A program made the position numbers and the translations under genes. A model generated the notes under the pieces. It was given only the letters and a program-made list of their open reading frames with translations, was not told the origin of the DNA and searched no databases. Shown piece by piece: positions 20,554-32,142 of a DNA stretch of 64,000 nt (its first letter is position 1; each line of letters begins with the position of its first letter). The DNA is from Nocardioides sp. CFH 31398 (GTDB lineage: Bacteria; Actinomycetota; Actinomycetes; Propionibacteriales; Nocardioidaceae): assembly GCF_022436705.1 (NCBI RefSeq), contig NZ_JAKUHT010000025.1, forward strand, positions 1 to 64,000, given 5' to 3'.

Positions 20554-20742
20554 ATGGCCAGCAACCACGGCAACACCCCTGCGGCGTGGACGGCCGTCAC
20601 GGTCGGCATCCTCGGGTTCGTGGTGGGTGGCATCGCCCTGATGCTGAGCCCCGTGAGCATGACCCTGTTCTGGGTCGGCGTCGCCCTCGGCATCGGCGCC
20701 CTGCCGGTCTTCGCCATCATGGCGAAGCTCGGCATGCACTGA
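20554..20742 (+). CDS. HGxxPAAW family small membrane protein
   Basis: 62-residue protein with two hydrophobic segments. It carries the motif that names the family, HGNTPAAW, at residues 5-12. These proteins occur next to trp genes in actinobacteria, with no known function. GAGGAG lies ten bases before the ATG. It ends 13 bases before the DUF2752 gene. Confidence 0.85.
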   Translation: MASNHGNTPAAWTAVTVGILGFVVGGIALMLSPVSMTLFWVGVALGIGALPVFAIMAKLGMH

Positions 20743-20755
20743 GGACCACCACCTC

Positions 20756-21169
20756 GTGGGCGCCCGGGCCCGGCGCCTCGCCTCACCCCTCGCGGCGGGC
20801 GGCCTCGTGCTCGTCGCGACGGTCGCCCTCGCCGTCCGGGACCCGCACGAGCAGGGCTCCTGGGGGGTGTGCCCGACGGCGCTGCTCGGGTTGGACTGCC
20901 CCCTGTGCGGCAGCCTGCGGGCCGTCCACGACCTGACCGCGGGCGACCTGGGCGCCGCGGCGTCCTCCAACCTGCTGCTCGTGGTGGCCCTGCCGGTCGT
21001 CGTCGCCCTGTGGGTGCGGCGCGTCGTGCTGCTCAGCCGGGGCCCGGTGCCGCCGGTCGACCTGTCACGGGTGCCGCGCGGCGCCTGGTGGACGCTGGGC
21101 CTCGCCGTGGTCGCCTTCACCCTGCTGCGCAACACCGGCGTCCCGCCCGGGCCCTGGCTGGCCTCCTAG
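20756..21169 (+). CDS. DUF2752 membrane protein
   Basis: 137-residue membrane protein. The DUF2752 signature is clear: CPLCGSLRAVHDLTAGDLGAA followed by SNLLLVVALPV, with three hydrophobic segments (about residues 10-28, 64-85 and 112-130). The two cysteines may bind metal or form a disulfide; this is inference. GTG 20756 follows GAGGACC. The gene lies between HGxxPAAW and trpC, a context shared with many actinobacteria. Confidence 0.82.
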   Translation: MGARARRLASPLAAGGLVLVATVALAVRDPHEQGSWGVCPTALLGLDCPLCGSLRAVHDLTAGDLGAAASSNLLLVVALPVVVALWVRRVVLLSRGPVPPVDLSRVPRGAWWTLGLAVVAFTLLRNTGVPPGPWLAS

Positions 21170-21252
21170 GGAGGGCACCCAGCCGGGTGAGAGACTGGGC
21201 CTGGCCCCCCGCCCCCGCTCGGGGCCGCACCCGTCCAGGAGGTCCGCAGATC

Positions 21253-22061
21253 ATGTCGGTGCTCGACGACATCGTCGTCGGAGTCCGCGACGACCTGGAG
21301 CGCCGCCGAGCGGCGGTGCCCGCGGCCGACGTCCGCGCCGCCCTCGCCGACGCCCCCGCGCCCCGCGACCCGATGCCGCACCTGTCCGGTGGCGGCTCCA
21401 GCGTCATCGCCGAGGTCAAGCGCCGCAGCCCCAGCAAGGGCCACCTCGCGGAGATCCCCGACCCGACGGCGCTGGCCCGCGCGTACGCCGCCGGCGGCGC
21501 CGCGGCGATCAGCGTGCTCACCGAGGAGCGGCGCTTCGGCGGGTCGCTCGCCGACCTGGTCGCCGTCCGCGCGGCCGTCGACGTCCCGCTGCTGCGCAAG
21601 GACTTCGTGGTCGACGACTACCAGGTGCTCGAGGCCCGCGCCGCCGGCGCCGACCTCGTGCTGCTCATCGTGGCGGCGCTGGCCGACGACGACCTGCGGC
21701 GTCTGCACGACCTGGTCCGCGAGCTCGGCATGACGCCCCTCGTCGAGGTCCACGACGCGGAGGAGACGACCCGCGCGGTCGACCTCGGCGCCGGTCTCGT
21801 CGGGGTCAACGCCCGGAACCTCAAGACGCTGGAGGTGCACCCGGGGGTCTTCGCCGAGCTGGCGCCCCTGGTGCCCGCCGAGACGCCCCTGGTCGCCGAG
21901 TCCGGCGTCACCGGGGTCGCCGACGCACAGGCGTACGTCGACGCCGGGGCCCGCGCGGTCCTCGTCGGCGAGGCCCTGGTGCGCCACGGCGACCCCACCG
22001 GGGCCGTCGCCGCCATGACCGGCCTGAGGGCCGGCGTCCCGACCGAGATCGGAGGAGCACG

Positions 22062-22065
<4 letters not shown>
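21253..22065 (+). CDS. trpC: Indole-3-glycerol phosphate synthase
   Basis: 270-residue barrel that cyclises CdRP to indole-glycerol phosphate. Family motifs are VIAEVKRRSPSKG, LLRKDFVVDDYQVLEA, GVNARNLKTLEV and VAESGV. ATG 21253 is preceded by a strong AGGAGGTC. The frame is open for at least 22 codons upstream, including two Trp codons, but that stretch has no family similarity. It overlaps trpB by ATGA, starting a trpC-B-A coupling chain. Confidence 0.97.
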
Positions 22066-23380
<1,315 letters not shown>

Positions 23381-23384
<4 letters not shown>

Positions 23385-24223
23385 GCGCCACGACCCCGTC
23401 GGCGGCCCCGACGGCGGCTGCCGGCCGCACGATGGCCGACGCGTTCGCCACCGCCCGCGCGGAGGACCGCGCCGTCCTGCTCGGCTTCCTGCCCGCCGGC
23501 TTCCCCGACGTCGAGACGTCGGTCCGCGCCATGACCACGATGGTCGAGGCGGGTGTCGACGCGATCGAGGTCGGCCTGCCCTACACCGACCCGGTGCTCG
23601 ACGGCCCCGTCATCCAGGCGGCCGCGCAGCAGGCGCTCGACGGCGGCTGCCGCACCGCCGAGGTGCTGCGGATCGTCTCCGAGGTCGCCGCGACCGGGGC
23701 GCCGACGCTCGTCATGACCTACTGGAACCCCGTCCTGGCGCACGGCGTCGAGCGGTTCGCCGACGGCCTCGTCGCCGCCGGGGGAGCGGGACTCATCACG
23801 CCGGACCTCACCCCCGACCACGGCGCCGACTGGATCGCCGCCGCCGACGACCGCGGCCTCGACAAGGTCTTCCTCGTCGCGCCCAGCTCGACCGACGCCC
23901 GCGTCGCCGAGACCGCGCGGGCGTGCCGGGGCTTTGTGTACGCCGCCGCCGTCATGGGCGTCACCGGCGCGCGGACGACGACCAGCTCGCTCGCCGGCCC
24001 GCTCGTGGCCCGCACGCGGGCCGTCACCGACACCCCCGTCGGCGTCGGCCTGGGGGTGTCGAACGGCGACCAGGCCGCCGAGGTGGCGTCGTACGCCGAC
24101 GCCGTCATCGTGGGCTCCGCGTTCGTGCGCTGCCTGCTCGACGCCCCCGACACCGAGTCCGGCCTCGCCGCCCTGCGCGACGCCGCCACCGACCTGGCCG
24201 AGGGGGTCCGCCGGCGTGCGTGA
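23381..24223 (+). CDS. trpA: Tryptophan synthase alpha chain
   Basis: 280-residue barrel releasing indole from indole-glycerol phosphate. Catalytic Glu and Asp lie in IEVGLPYTDPVLDGPVIQ, and phosphate-binding GLGVSNGDQ is present. The N-terminus is preceded by about 15 Ala/Thr-rich residues. ATG overlaps the trpB stop; the 3' end overlaps the Sco-like gene by eight bases. Confidence 0.97.
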
Positions 24224-24863
24224 GCGACTCCGCAGGACCGCGGCCGCCCTCGCCGTGGCCCCGCTGCTGCTGCTCGCCGCCTGCGGCGGCACCGAGCAGC
24301 TGGGCGACGCCGCCCCCGGCGCCCAGGGCGACGGGATGAACGGCGACGTCCTCGACGACCCGTACGTCGTCCCCGACGTGACGCTGACCGACACCGACGG
24401 CGCCCCCTACGACCTGGCCGCCGACACGACCGACCCGCTGACCCTGGTGTTCTTCGGGTTCACCAACTGCCCCGACATCTGCAACGTCGTGATGTCGTCG
24501 CTCGCGTCGGCGCGCACCCGGCTGTCGGACGCGCAGCGCGACGAGCTCGAGGTCGTCTTCGTGACCACCGACCCCGCCCGCGACGACGAGGACACCATCC
24601 GCGCCTACCTCGACCGGTTCGACCCGTCGTTCACGGGCCTGACCGGCGACCTCGGCTCCCTGCAGGAGGCCGCGGCCGCGTTCAGCATCTTCTTCGAGAA
24701 GGGCGAGAAGCTGCCCTCCGGCGGGTACGACGTCGCCCACGGCTCCTACGTCGCGGCCGTCGACGGCGACGACCGGGTCCCCGTCGTGTGGGACGAGCAG
24801 ACGTCGGCGGCCGAGCTGGCCGAGGACGTCTCCGCCCTGCTCGAGGGGACCGAGCCCCGGTGA
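24216..24863 (+). CDS. SCO1/SenC family copper-delivery lipoprotein
   Basis: 215-residue exported lipoprotein with lipobox LLLAAC near residue 22 and a thioredoxin-fold Sco domain. The copper ligands are present: CPDIC (CxxxC) in FTNCPDICNVV and the distal histidine in YDVAHGSYV. Sco proteins deliver copper to cytochrome c oxidase CuA; no oxidase genes are visible here, so the partner is inferred. GTG 24216 overlaps trpA, and the stop overlaps the lgt GTG. Confidence 0.92.
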   Translation: MRERLRRTAAALAVAPLLLLAACGGTEQLGDAAPGAQGDGMNGDVLDDPYVVPDVTLTDTDGAPYDLAADTTDPLTLVFFGFTNCPDICNVVMSSLASARTRLSDAQRDELEVVFVTTDPARDDEDTIRAYLDRFDPSFTGLTGDLGSLQEAAAAFSIFFEKGEKLPSGGYDVAHGSYVAAVDGDDRVPVVWDEQTSAAELAEDVSALLEGTEPR

Positions 24864-25843
24864 CCGGCGTCCTGTCCATCCCGAGCCCCGCCACCGGGGT
24901 CTGGGAGCTGGGGCCCGTGCCGCTGCGCGGCTACGCGCTGTCGATCGTGCTCGGCGTCGTCCTGGCGATCTGGCTGTCGGAGCGCCGGTGGGCCGCCCGC
25001 GGCGGGCGCCGCGGCGAGATCAGCGACATCGCGCTGTGGGCGGTGCCGTTCGGGCTCGTCGGCGGCCGGCTCTACCACGTGGTCACCGACTGGCGGCTCT
25101 ACTTCGGCGAGGGCCGTAACCCGGTCAGCGCCCTCTACGTCTGGAACGGCGGCCTCGGCATCTGGGGCGCCATCGCCCTCGGCGCCCTCGGCGCCTACAT
25201 CGGCGCCCGCCGTGCCGGCATCCGCGTGGCGCCGGTCATGGACGTCCTGGCCCCCGGCGTGCTGCTCGGCCAGGCGGTCGGCCGGTGGGGCAACTGGTTC
25301 AACCAGGAGCTCTACGGCCGGCCCACCGACCTGCCGTGGGGCCTCGAGATCGACCCCGCGAACTGGCCGTCGGGGCAGGAGTTCGAGCCGGGGACGACGT
25401 TCCACCCCACGTTCCTCTACGAGTCGCTGTGGAGCCTCGCCGGCGTCGCGCTGCTCCTGCTGCTCGACCGCCGCCTGGCCATGGGCCGCGGGCGGCTGGT
25501 CGCGGCGTACGTGATGGTCTACACCGCCGGGCGCGGCTGGATCGAGATGCTGCGCATCGACGACGTCCAGATGAACGACGTCGGCGGCCTGCGCCTCAAC
25601 GTGTGGACCTCCATCGTCGTCTTCGCGCTCGCCGCGGCGTACCTGCTGTGGACCCGCAGCCACCCGCCCGCGGACCCCGAGCCGATCTACACCGACGCCC
25701 GCCTCGGCCGCGACGCCGCCGAGACGGACGCCGGGCCCCCGGAGTCGACCACCACCACGGGGACCACACCCACCACGCCCGGCACGCCCACCACCACCGG
25801 GGCCGAGGGCGAGGACGCCGCCGCCGAACGGCGCACCGACTGA
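24860..25843 (+). CDS. lgt: Prolipoprotein diacylglyceryl transferase
   Basis: 327-residue membrane enzyme that attaches diacylglycerol to lipobox cysteines, the step before LspA. The Lgt signature GRWGNWFNQELYGRP is intact, with GLVGGRLYHVVTDW upstream and seven hydrophobic segments. The last 70 residues form a Thr/Pro/Glu-rich cytoplasmic tail, a common actinobacterial extension. GTG is coupled to the Sco gene. Confidence 0.96.
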   Translation: MTGVLSIPSPATGVWELGPVPLRGYALSIVLGVVLAIWLSERRWAARGGRRGEISDIALWAVPFGLVGGRLYHVVTDWRLYFGEGRNPVSALYVWNGGLGIWGAIALGALGAYIGARRAGIRVAPVMDVLAPGVLLGQAVGRWGNWFNQELYGRPTDLPWGLEIDPANWPSGQEFEPGTTFHPTFLYESLWSLAGVALLLLLDRRLAMGRGRLVAAYVMVYTAGRGWIEMLRIDDVQMNDVGGLRLNVWTSIVVFALAAAYLLWTRSHPPADPEPIYTDARLGRDAAETDAGPPESTTTTGTTPTTPGTPTTTGAEGEDAAAERRTD

Positions 25844-25936
25844 CGCCGACCCCGGCGGGGAGGGTCCGGCGGGGGAGGGCCGGGGGCGTCCCCGTCCCGG
25901 GCGGGCCTCGCGGGGGTGGAGGCTGCACCACTCACT

Positions 25937-25942
25937 GATAAT
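25937..25942 (+). promoter_or_regulatory. Possible gltB promoter -10
   Basis: GATAAT in a short AT-rich patch 95 bases before gltB; no -35 box is evident. The rest of the 193-base gap is G-rich and shows nothing else convincing. Confidence 0.3.
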
Positions 25943-26036
25943 CTTCACGGTGGCGCATGGGCCAGCGTTGTCCCCTGCCCGCCGTGACCCACCGACTCGG
26001 CCGCACTCGCGACCGTCGACACGGGAGGCTTGCCAC

Positions 26037-29000
26037 GTGCACCAGCCGTCCGCACCACCGCGCAGCTCCACCGGCTCCTTCGCCGGGGACCTCCCCGAGG
26101 CCCAGGGCCTGTACGACCCCGCCCGAGAGCACGACGCCTGCGGCGTCGCGTTCGTCGCGCGCATGTCCGGCGAGCCCGGGCACGAGGTCGTCCAGCAGGC
26201 CCTGACGGCCCTGCGCAACCTCGACCACCGCGGCGCCGCCGGCGCCGAGGTCAACTCCGGCGACGGCGCGGGCCTGCTGATGCAGGTCCCCGACGCCTTC
26301 CTCCGTGAGGTCGTCGACTTCGACCTGCCGGCCGCCCGCACGTACGCCGTCGGCACGGCCTTCCTGCCCGGCGACGCCGAGGAGGTCGCCAAGGCGCAGT
26401 CGCGCATCGAGGAGCTGGCCTCCGAGGAGGGCCTCACGGTCCTCGGGTGGCGCGACGTCCCGGTCGACCCCAGCGAGCTCGGCTCGATGGCGATCGGCGT
26501 GATGCCCACCTTCCGCCAGCTGTTCGTGGGCGGTGCCGGCGCGACCGTGACCGGGATGGCCCTGGAGCGGAAGGCCTTCTGCCTGCGCAAGCGCGCCGAG
26601 GCCGAGACCGGCGTCTACTTCCCGTCGCTGTCGTCGCGCACCCTGGTCTACAAGGGGATGCTCACCACCGAGCAGCTCGACGGCTTCTTCGCCGACCTCC
26701 GCGACGAGCGCGTCGCGACCGCGCTGGCCGTCGTCCACTCGCGGTTCTCGACCAACACGTTCCCGAGCTGGCCGCTGGCGCACCCGTTCCGGTTCATCGC
26801 CCACAACGGCGAGATCAACACCGTGATGGGCAACCGGAACTGGATGCGCGCCCGCGAGGCGCTGCTCGAGTCCGACCTGCTGGGCGGCGACCTCGAGCGC
26901 CTCTTCCCGATCTGCACCCCGGGCGCCTCGGACTCCGCCTCGTTCGACGAGGTCCTGGAGCTCCTGCACCTCGGCGGCCGCTCGCTGCCCCACTCGGTGC
27001 TGATGATGATCCCGGAGGCCTGGGAGAACCACACCGAGATGGACCCCGCGCTGCGGGCGTTCTACGAGTTCCACTCGACGATGATGGAGCCGTGGGACGG
27101 CCCCGCCTGCGTCGTCTTCACCGACGGCTCGCAGATCGGCGCCGTGCTCGACCGCAACGGCCTGCGCCCCTCGCGCTACTGGGTCACCGACGACGGCCTC
27201 GTCGTCCTCGCCTCCGAGGTCGGCGTGCTCGACATCGACCCGGCCACCGTCGTGCGCAAGGGCCGGCTCAAGCCGGGCCGCATGTTCCTCGTCGACACCG
27301 AGGAGCACCGCATCGTCGAGGACGAGGAGATCAAGGCGGACCTCGCCGCCGAGCACCCGTACGACGAGTGGCTGCACGGCGGCATGCTCCACCTCGACGA
27401 CGTCCCGCAGCGCGAGCACGTCGTCCACACCCACGCCTCGGTCACGCGGCGCCAGCAGATCTTCGGCTACACCGAGGAGGAGCTGCGGGTCCTGCTGACC
27501 CCGATGGCCAACACCGCCGCCGAGCCGATCGGCTCGATGGGCACCGACACGCCCATCGCGGCGCTGTCGACCAAGCCCCGGCTGGTCTTCGACTACTTCA
27601 GCCAGCTGTTCGCGCAGGTCACCAACCCGCCGCTGGACGCCATCCGGGAGGAGCTCGTCACCTCCCTGCACGGCTCCATCGGGCCCGAGGCCAACCTCCT
27701 GGAGCCGACGCCGGCGTCGTGCCGCCAGCTGGTCCTGCCGTTCCCGGTGTTCGACAACGACGACCTCGCGAAGATCCGCCACATCAACCGTGACGGCGAC
27801 ATGCCGGGCTTCGAGGTCCACATCGTCCGGGGCCTGTACGACGTCGAGGGCGGCGGCGAGGCCCTCGCGGCCCGCCTCGACGAGCTGTGCGCGGAGGTGT
27901 CGGAGGCCATCGCCGGTGGCGCCCGCGTCATCGTCCTCTCGGACCGCCACTCGACGCGCGAGCTCGCGCCGATCCCGTCGCTGCTGCTGACCGGCGCGGT
28001 CCACCACCACCTGGTCCGCGAGAAGACCCGCACCCAGGTCGGTCTCCTCGTCGAGGCCGGCGACGTCCGCGAGGTCCACCACGTGGCCCTGCTCGTCGGG
28101 TACGGCGCCGCGGCGGTGAACCCGTACCTCGCGCTCGAGTCCGTCGAGGACCTCGCCCGCGAGCACTACTACGTCACCGCCGAGCCCGAGCAGGCCCTCA
28201 AGAACCTCGTGAAGGCTCTCGGCAAGGGCGTGCTCAAGGTGATGTCGAAGATGGGCGTCTCCACCGTGGCGTCGTACACGGGGGCGCAGATCTTCGAGGC
28301 CGTCGGCCTGAGCCAGGCCGTGGTCGACCGGTACTTCACGGGCACGACGTCCAAGCTCGGCGGCGTCGACCTCGACGTCATCGCGCAGGAGGTCGCCGCG
28401 CGCCACGCGACGGCGTACCCCCGCGGCGGCATCGCGCCGGCCCACCGCGAGCTCCTGGTGGGCGGCGAGTACCAGTGGCGTCGCGACGGCGAGCCCCACC
28501 TCTTCGACCCCGACACGGTCTTCCGGCTGCAGCACGCCACCCGTCAGGGCAAGTACGACGTGTTCAAGCAGTACACGGAGAAGGTCGACGGCCAGTCGGC
28601 CCGCCTGATGACGCTGCGCGGCCTGTTCGCCCTGCGCAACGCCGAGGAGGTCGGCCGCCAGCCCGTCCCGATCGACGAGGTCGAGCCGGTCAGCGAGATC
28701 GTCAAGCGGTTCTCGACCGGCGCGATGAGCTACGGCTCCATCAGCGGCGAGGCCCACGAGACCCTCGCGGTCGCGATGAACCGCCTCGGCGGCAAGTCGA
28801 ACACCGGCGAGGGCGGCGAGGACGCCGACCGTCTCTACGACCCGACCCGGCGCAGCTCGATCAAGCAGGTCGCCTCGGGCCGCTTCGGCGTGACGGCGGA
28901 GTACCTCACCAACGCCGACGACATCCAGATCAAGATGGCGCAGGGCGCGAAGCCCGGCGAGGGCGGCCAGCTGCCCGGCCACAAGGTGTACCCGTGGGTG

Positions 29001-30629
29001 GCGAAGACCCGGCACTCGACGCCGGGCGTGGGGCTGATCTCCCCGCCGCCGCACCACGACATCTACTCGATCGAGGACCTCGCCCAGCTGATCCACGACC
29101 TGAAGAACGCGAACCCGCAGGCCCGGGTCCACGTGAAGCTGGTCGCCGAGGTAGGCGTCGGCACGGTCGCCGCAGGCGTCTCGAAGGCCCACGCGGACGT
29201 CGTCCTCATCTCCGGTCACGACGGCGGCACCGGCGCGGCGCCGCTCACCTCGCTGAAGCACGCGGGCGGGCCCTGGGAGCTGGGCCTCGCCGAGACCCAG
29301 CAGACCCTGCTGCTCAACGGGCTGCGCGACCGGATCGTCGTCCAGGCCGACGGCCAGATGAAGACCGGCCGCGACGTCGTCGTCGCGGCGCTGCTGGGCG
29401 CCGAGGAGTTCGGCTTCGCGACCGCGCCGCTGGTCGTCTCGGGCTGCATCATGATGCGGGTCTGCCACCTCGACACCTGCCCGGTGGGCGTGGCGACGCA
29501 GAACCCGGTGCTCCGCGAGCGCTACTCGGGCAAGGCCGACTTCGTCGTGACCTTCTTCGAGTACGTCGCGCAGGAGGTGCGCGAGTACCTCGCCGAGCTC
29601 GGCTTCCGCAGCCTCGACGAGGCCATCGGCCACGTGGAGTCCCTCGACACCCGTCGCGCGGTGGAGCACTGGAAGGCCGCCGGGCTCGACCTGGCACCGG
29701 TGCTGCACAAGCCCGAGCTGCCCGAGGGCGCCGCGCTGCGGTGCGTCACCAGCCAGGACCACGGCCTCGGGGCGGCGCTGGACAACCGGCTCGTCGAGAT
29801 CGCCGAGCCGGCGCTGGAGCGCCGCGAGCCCGTCCGGGCGCAGCTCGAGATCCGCAACGTCAACCGCACGGTCGGCACGATCCTCAGCCACGAGGTGACC
29901 AAGCGGTACCGCGGCGAGGGCCTGCCCGACGGCACGATCGACCTGACCGTGACCGGCTCGGCCGGCCAGTCGTTCGGGGCGTTCGTGACCTCCGGCATCA
30001 CGCTGCGCCTCGAGGGCGACGCCAACGACTACGTCGGCAAGGGCCTGTGCGGCGGCCGCGTCGTCGTCCGCCCCGACCGCGCGGCGACGTTCGAGGCGCG
30101 GCACCAGATCATCGCCGGCAACGTCATCGGGTACGGCGCCACCTCGGGTGAGATCTTCATCCGCGGCGGCGTGGGGGAGCGGTTCTGCGTCCGCAACTCC
30201 GGTGCCCTCGCCGTCGTCGAGGAGGTCGGCGACCACGCGCTGGAGTACATGACCGGCGGGCGCGTCGTCGTCCTCGGTCCCACGGGCCGCAACGTCGGCG
30301 CGGGCATGTCGGGCGGGGTCGCCTGGATCCTCGACCTCGACCGCGGCCGCATGAACACCCAGGCCATGGACGGCGGCCAGCTCGAGCTGGGCCCCGTCGT
30401 CGAGGAGGCGGCCGAGGAGCTGCACGACCTGGTGCGGCGCCACCACGAGGAGACGGGCTCGGACGTCGCCGAGGAGCTGCTGGCCGACTGGCCCGCCGCC
30501 CTGGAGCGGTTCACCGAGGTGGTCCCGACCGAGTTCCGCAAGGTGCTGGACGCGCAGGCCGCCGCCGAGGCCGAGGGCCTCGACGAGCAGCAGACCGCCC
30601 AGAAGATGATGGAGGCGTTGCATGGCTGA
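26037..30629 (+). CDS. gltB: Glutamate synthase (NADPH) large subunit
   Basis: 1530-residue alpha subunit making glutamate from glutamine and 2-oxoglutarate. GTG 26037 with GGGAGG eight bases upstream gives a 34-residue propeptide before the catalytic Cys35 in HDACGVAFVAR. Then come the amidotransferase domain, the FMN barrel (SGHDGGTGAAPL), the 3Fe-4S cysteines in CIMMRVCHLDTCPVG, and the C-terminal GXGXG beta-helix (GKGLCGGRVVVRPD). It overlaps gltD by eight bases. Ammonia assimilation partner: glutamine synthetase, not in this window. Confidence 0.97.
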   Translation: MHQPSAPPRSSTGSFAGDLPEAQGLYDPAREHDACGVAFVARMSGEPGHEVVQQALTALRNLDHRGAAGAEVNSGDGAGLLMQVPDAFLREVVDFDLPAARTYAVGTAFLPGDAEEVAKAQSRIEELASEEGLTVLGWRDVPVDPSELGSMAIGVMPTFRQLFVGGAGATVTGMALERKAFCLRKRAEAETGVYFPSLSSRTLVYKGMLTTEQLDGFFADLRDERVATALAVVHSRFSTNTFPSWPLAHPFRFIAHNGEINTVMGNRNWMRAREALLESDLLGGDLERLFPICTPGASDSASFDEVLELLHLGGRSLPHSVLMMIPEAWENHTEMDPALRAFYEFHSTMMEPWDGPACVVFTDGSQIGAVLDRNGLRPSRYWVTDDGLVVLASEVGVLDIDPATVVRKGRLKPGRMFLVDTEEHRIVEDEEIKADLAAEHPYDEWLHGGMLHLDDVPQREHVVHTHASVTRRQQIFGYTEEELRVLLTPMANTAAEPIGSMGTDTPIAALSTKPRLVFDYFSQLFAQVTNPPLDAIREELVTSLHGSIGPEANLLEPTPASCRQLVLPFPVFDNDDLAKIRHINRDGDMPGFEVHIVRGLYDVEGGGEALAARLDELCAEVSEAIAGGARVIVLSDRHSTRELAPIPSLLLTGAVHHHLVREKTRTQVGLLVEAGDVREVHHVALLVGYGAAAVNPYLALESVEDLAREHYYVTAEPEQALKNLVKALGKGVLKVMSKMGVSTVASYTGAQIFEAVGLSQAVVDRYFTGTTSKLGGVDLDVIAQEVAARHATAYPRGGIAPAHRELLVGGEYQWRRDGEPHLFDPDTVFRLQHATRQGKYDVFKQYTEKVDGQSARLMTLRGLFALRNAEEVGRQPVPIDEVEPVSEIVKRFSTGAMSYGSISGEAHETLAVAMNRLGGKSNTGEGGEDADRLYDPTRRSSIKQVASGRFGVTAEYLTNADDIQIKMAQGAKPGEGGQLPGHKVYPWVAKTRHSTPGVGLISPPPHHDIYSIEDLAQLIHDLKNANPQARVHVKLVAEVGVGTVAAGVSKAHADVVLISGHDGGTGAAPLTSLKHAGGPWELGLAETQQTLLLNGLRDRIVVQADGQMKTGRDVVVAALLGAEEFGFATAPLVVSGCIMMRVCHLDTCPVGVATQNPVLRERYSGKADFVVTFFEYVAQEVREYLAELGFRSLDEAIGHVESLDTRRAVEHWKAAGLDLAPVLHKPELPEGAALRCVTSQDHGLGAALDNRLVEIAEPALERREPVRAQLEIRNVNRTVGTILSHEVTKRYRGEGLPDGTIDLTVTGSAGQSFGAFVTSGITLRLEGDANDYVGKGLCGGRVVVRPDRAATFEARHQIIAGNVIGYGATSGEIFIRGGVGERFCVRNSGALAVVEEVGDHALEYMTGGRVVVLGPTGRNVGAGMSGGVAWILDLDRGRMNTQAMDGGQLELGPVVEEAAEELHDLVRRHHEETGSDVAEELLADWPAALERFTEVVPTEFRKVLDAQAAAEAEGLDEQQTAQKMMEALHG

Positions 30630-32088
30630 CCCCAAGGGCTTCCTCAAGGCCGGCCGCGAGGTCGCGGACCGCCGTCCCGTCGAGGAGCGGAAGAACGACT
30701 GGCACGAGGTCTACCCGGGCTCCCCGGGCCGGGCGCTGCTGCCGATCATCACCGAGCAGGCCGGGCGGTGCATGGACTGCGGGATCCCGTTCTGCCACCA
30801 GGGCTGCCCGCTGGGCAACATCATCCCGGAGTGGAACGACCTGGTCTGGCGCGACGACTGGGACGGCGCGATCGAGCGGCTGCACGCGACGAACAATTTC
30901 CCGGAGTTCACCGGGCGGCTGTGCCCCGCCCCCTGCGAGACCGCCTGCGTCCTGGGCATCAACCAGGACCCGGTCACCATCAAGAACGTCGAGGTCTCGA
31001 TCATCGACCGCGCCTGGGAGTCCGGCGCGGTGCGCCCGCAGCCGCCGGAGTGGCTCTCGGGCCGCACGGTCGCGGTGATCGGCTCCGGCCCGGCCGGGCT
31101 AGCCGCCGCCCAGCAGCTCACCCGGGCCGGCCACACCGTGGCGGTCTACGAGCGCGCCGACAAGATCGGCGGCCTGCTGCGCTACGGCATCCCCGAGTTC
31201 AAGATGGAGAAGCGGCACCTCGACAAGCGCCTCGACCAGATGCGCCGCGAGGGCACGGTCTTCCGCGCGGGCGTGGAGGTCGGCAAGGACCTCTCCGCCG
31301 AGGACCTGCGCCACCGCTACGACGCCGTCGTGCTCGCCATCGGCTCGACCATCGGCCGGGACCTGCCGGCGCCGGGGCGCGACCTCGGCGGCATCCACCA
31401 GGCCATGGACTTCCTGCCCCAGGGCAACCGCGCCGCGCTCGGCGAGGAGGTCACCGGCCAGGTCACCGCCGAGGGCAAGGACGTCGTCATCATCGGTGGC
31501 GGCGACACCGGCGCGGACTGCCTGGGGACGTCGATCCGCCAGGGCGCCCGGTCCATCACGCAGCTCGAGATCATGCCCCGCCCCGCCGACGAGCGCCCGT
31601 CCGCGCAGCCGTGGCCGACGTACCCGATGACCTACAAGGTCTCCTCGGCCCACGAGGAGGGCGGCGACCGCGTGTACGCCGTCTCGACCAAGGAGTTCCT
31701 CGGCGACGACGACGGCAACGTCAGCGCGCTGCGGCTGGTCGAGGTCGAGATTCGCGACGGCCGCTTCGAGGAGGTCGAGGGCTCGGAGCGCGAGATCCCG
31801 GCGCAGCTCGTGCTGCTGGCCATGGGCTTCACCGGCCCCGAGCAGGGTGAGCTGGTCCCGGGCCTCGGGGTGGAGCTCGACGAGCGCGGCAACGTCCGCC
31901 GCGACGACGCCTACGCCTCGTCGGTGCCGGGCGTGTTCGTGGCCGGCGACGCCGGTCGCGGCCAGTCGCTGATCGTGTGGGCCATCGCCGAGGGCCGCGC
32001 GGCGGCCGCCTCGGTCGACGCCTACCTCACCGGCTCGACGAACCTGCCGAGCCCGATCCGCGCCTCGGAGCGACCGCTCACCGTCTGA
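30622..32088 (+). CDS. gltD: Glutamate synthase (NADPH) small subunit
   Basis: 488-residue beta subunit passing electrons from NADPH to GltB. N-terminal iron-sulfur cysteines CMDCGIPFCHQGCPLGN and CPAPCETAC are followed by FAD-binding VIGSGPAGLAAAQQL and NADPH-binding VIIGGGDTGADC. ATG lies inside the end of gltB. No terminator is obvious before the pyk promoter region. Confidence 0.97.
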   Translation: MADPKGFLKAGREVADRRPVEERKNDWHEVYPGSPGRALLPIITEQAGRCMDCGIPFCHQGCPLGNIIPEWNDLVWRDDWDGAIERLHATNNFPEFTGRLCPAPCETACVLGINQDPVTIKNVEVSIIDRAWESGAVRPQPPEWLSGRTVAVIGSGPAGLAAAQQLTRAGHTVAVYERADKIGGLLRYGIPEFKMEKRHLDKRLDQMRREGTVFRAGVEVGKDLSAEDLRHRYDAVVLAIGSTIGRDLPAPGRDLGGIHQAMDFLPQGNRAALGEEVTGQVTAEGKDVVIIGGGDTGADCLGTSIRQGARSITQLEIMPRPADERPSAQPWPTYPMTYKVSSAHEEGGDRVYAVSTKEFLGDDDGNVSALRLVEVEIRDGRFEEVEGSEREIPAQLVLLAMGFTGPEQGELVPGLGVELDERGNVRRDDAYASSVPGVFVAGDAGRGQSLIVWAIAEGRAAAASVDAYLTGSTNLPSPIRASERPLTV

Positions 32089-32106
32089 CGCCGTTCACGT
32101 CGGCCT

Positions 32107-32132
32107 TACCGGTTTGAACGTTCAAACCGGTA
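32107..32132. promoter_or_regulatory. 26-bp perfect palindrome, probable operator of pyk
   Basis: Two exact 13-base arms, TACCGGTTTGAAC and GTTCAAACCGGTA, with no spacer. The right end overlaps the -10 box of pyk, so a bound dimeric repressor would block RNA polymerase. Confidence 0.75.
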
Positions 32133-32136
32133 GGGT
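32131..32136 (+). promoter_or_regulatory. -10 box for leaderless pyk
   Basis: TAGGGT followed by exactly six bases and the GTG start of pyk. Confidence 0.6.
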
Positions 32137-32142
32137 CGACGT

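Noticed and set aside
21187..21252. Trp leader peptide with two Trp codons (VRDWAWPP) before trpC
   Set aside because: The frame has no stop before trpC and no clear antiterminator-terminator pair is visible.
25932..30647. Long minus-strand frame opposite gltB, and similar frames opposite dnaE and polA
   Set aside because: High third-position GC keeps antisense frames open; the sense strands match well-known proteins end to end.
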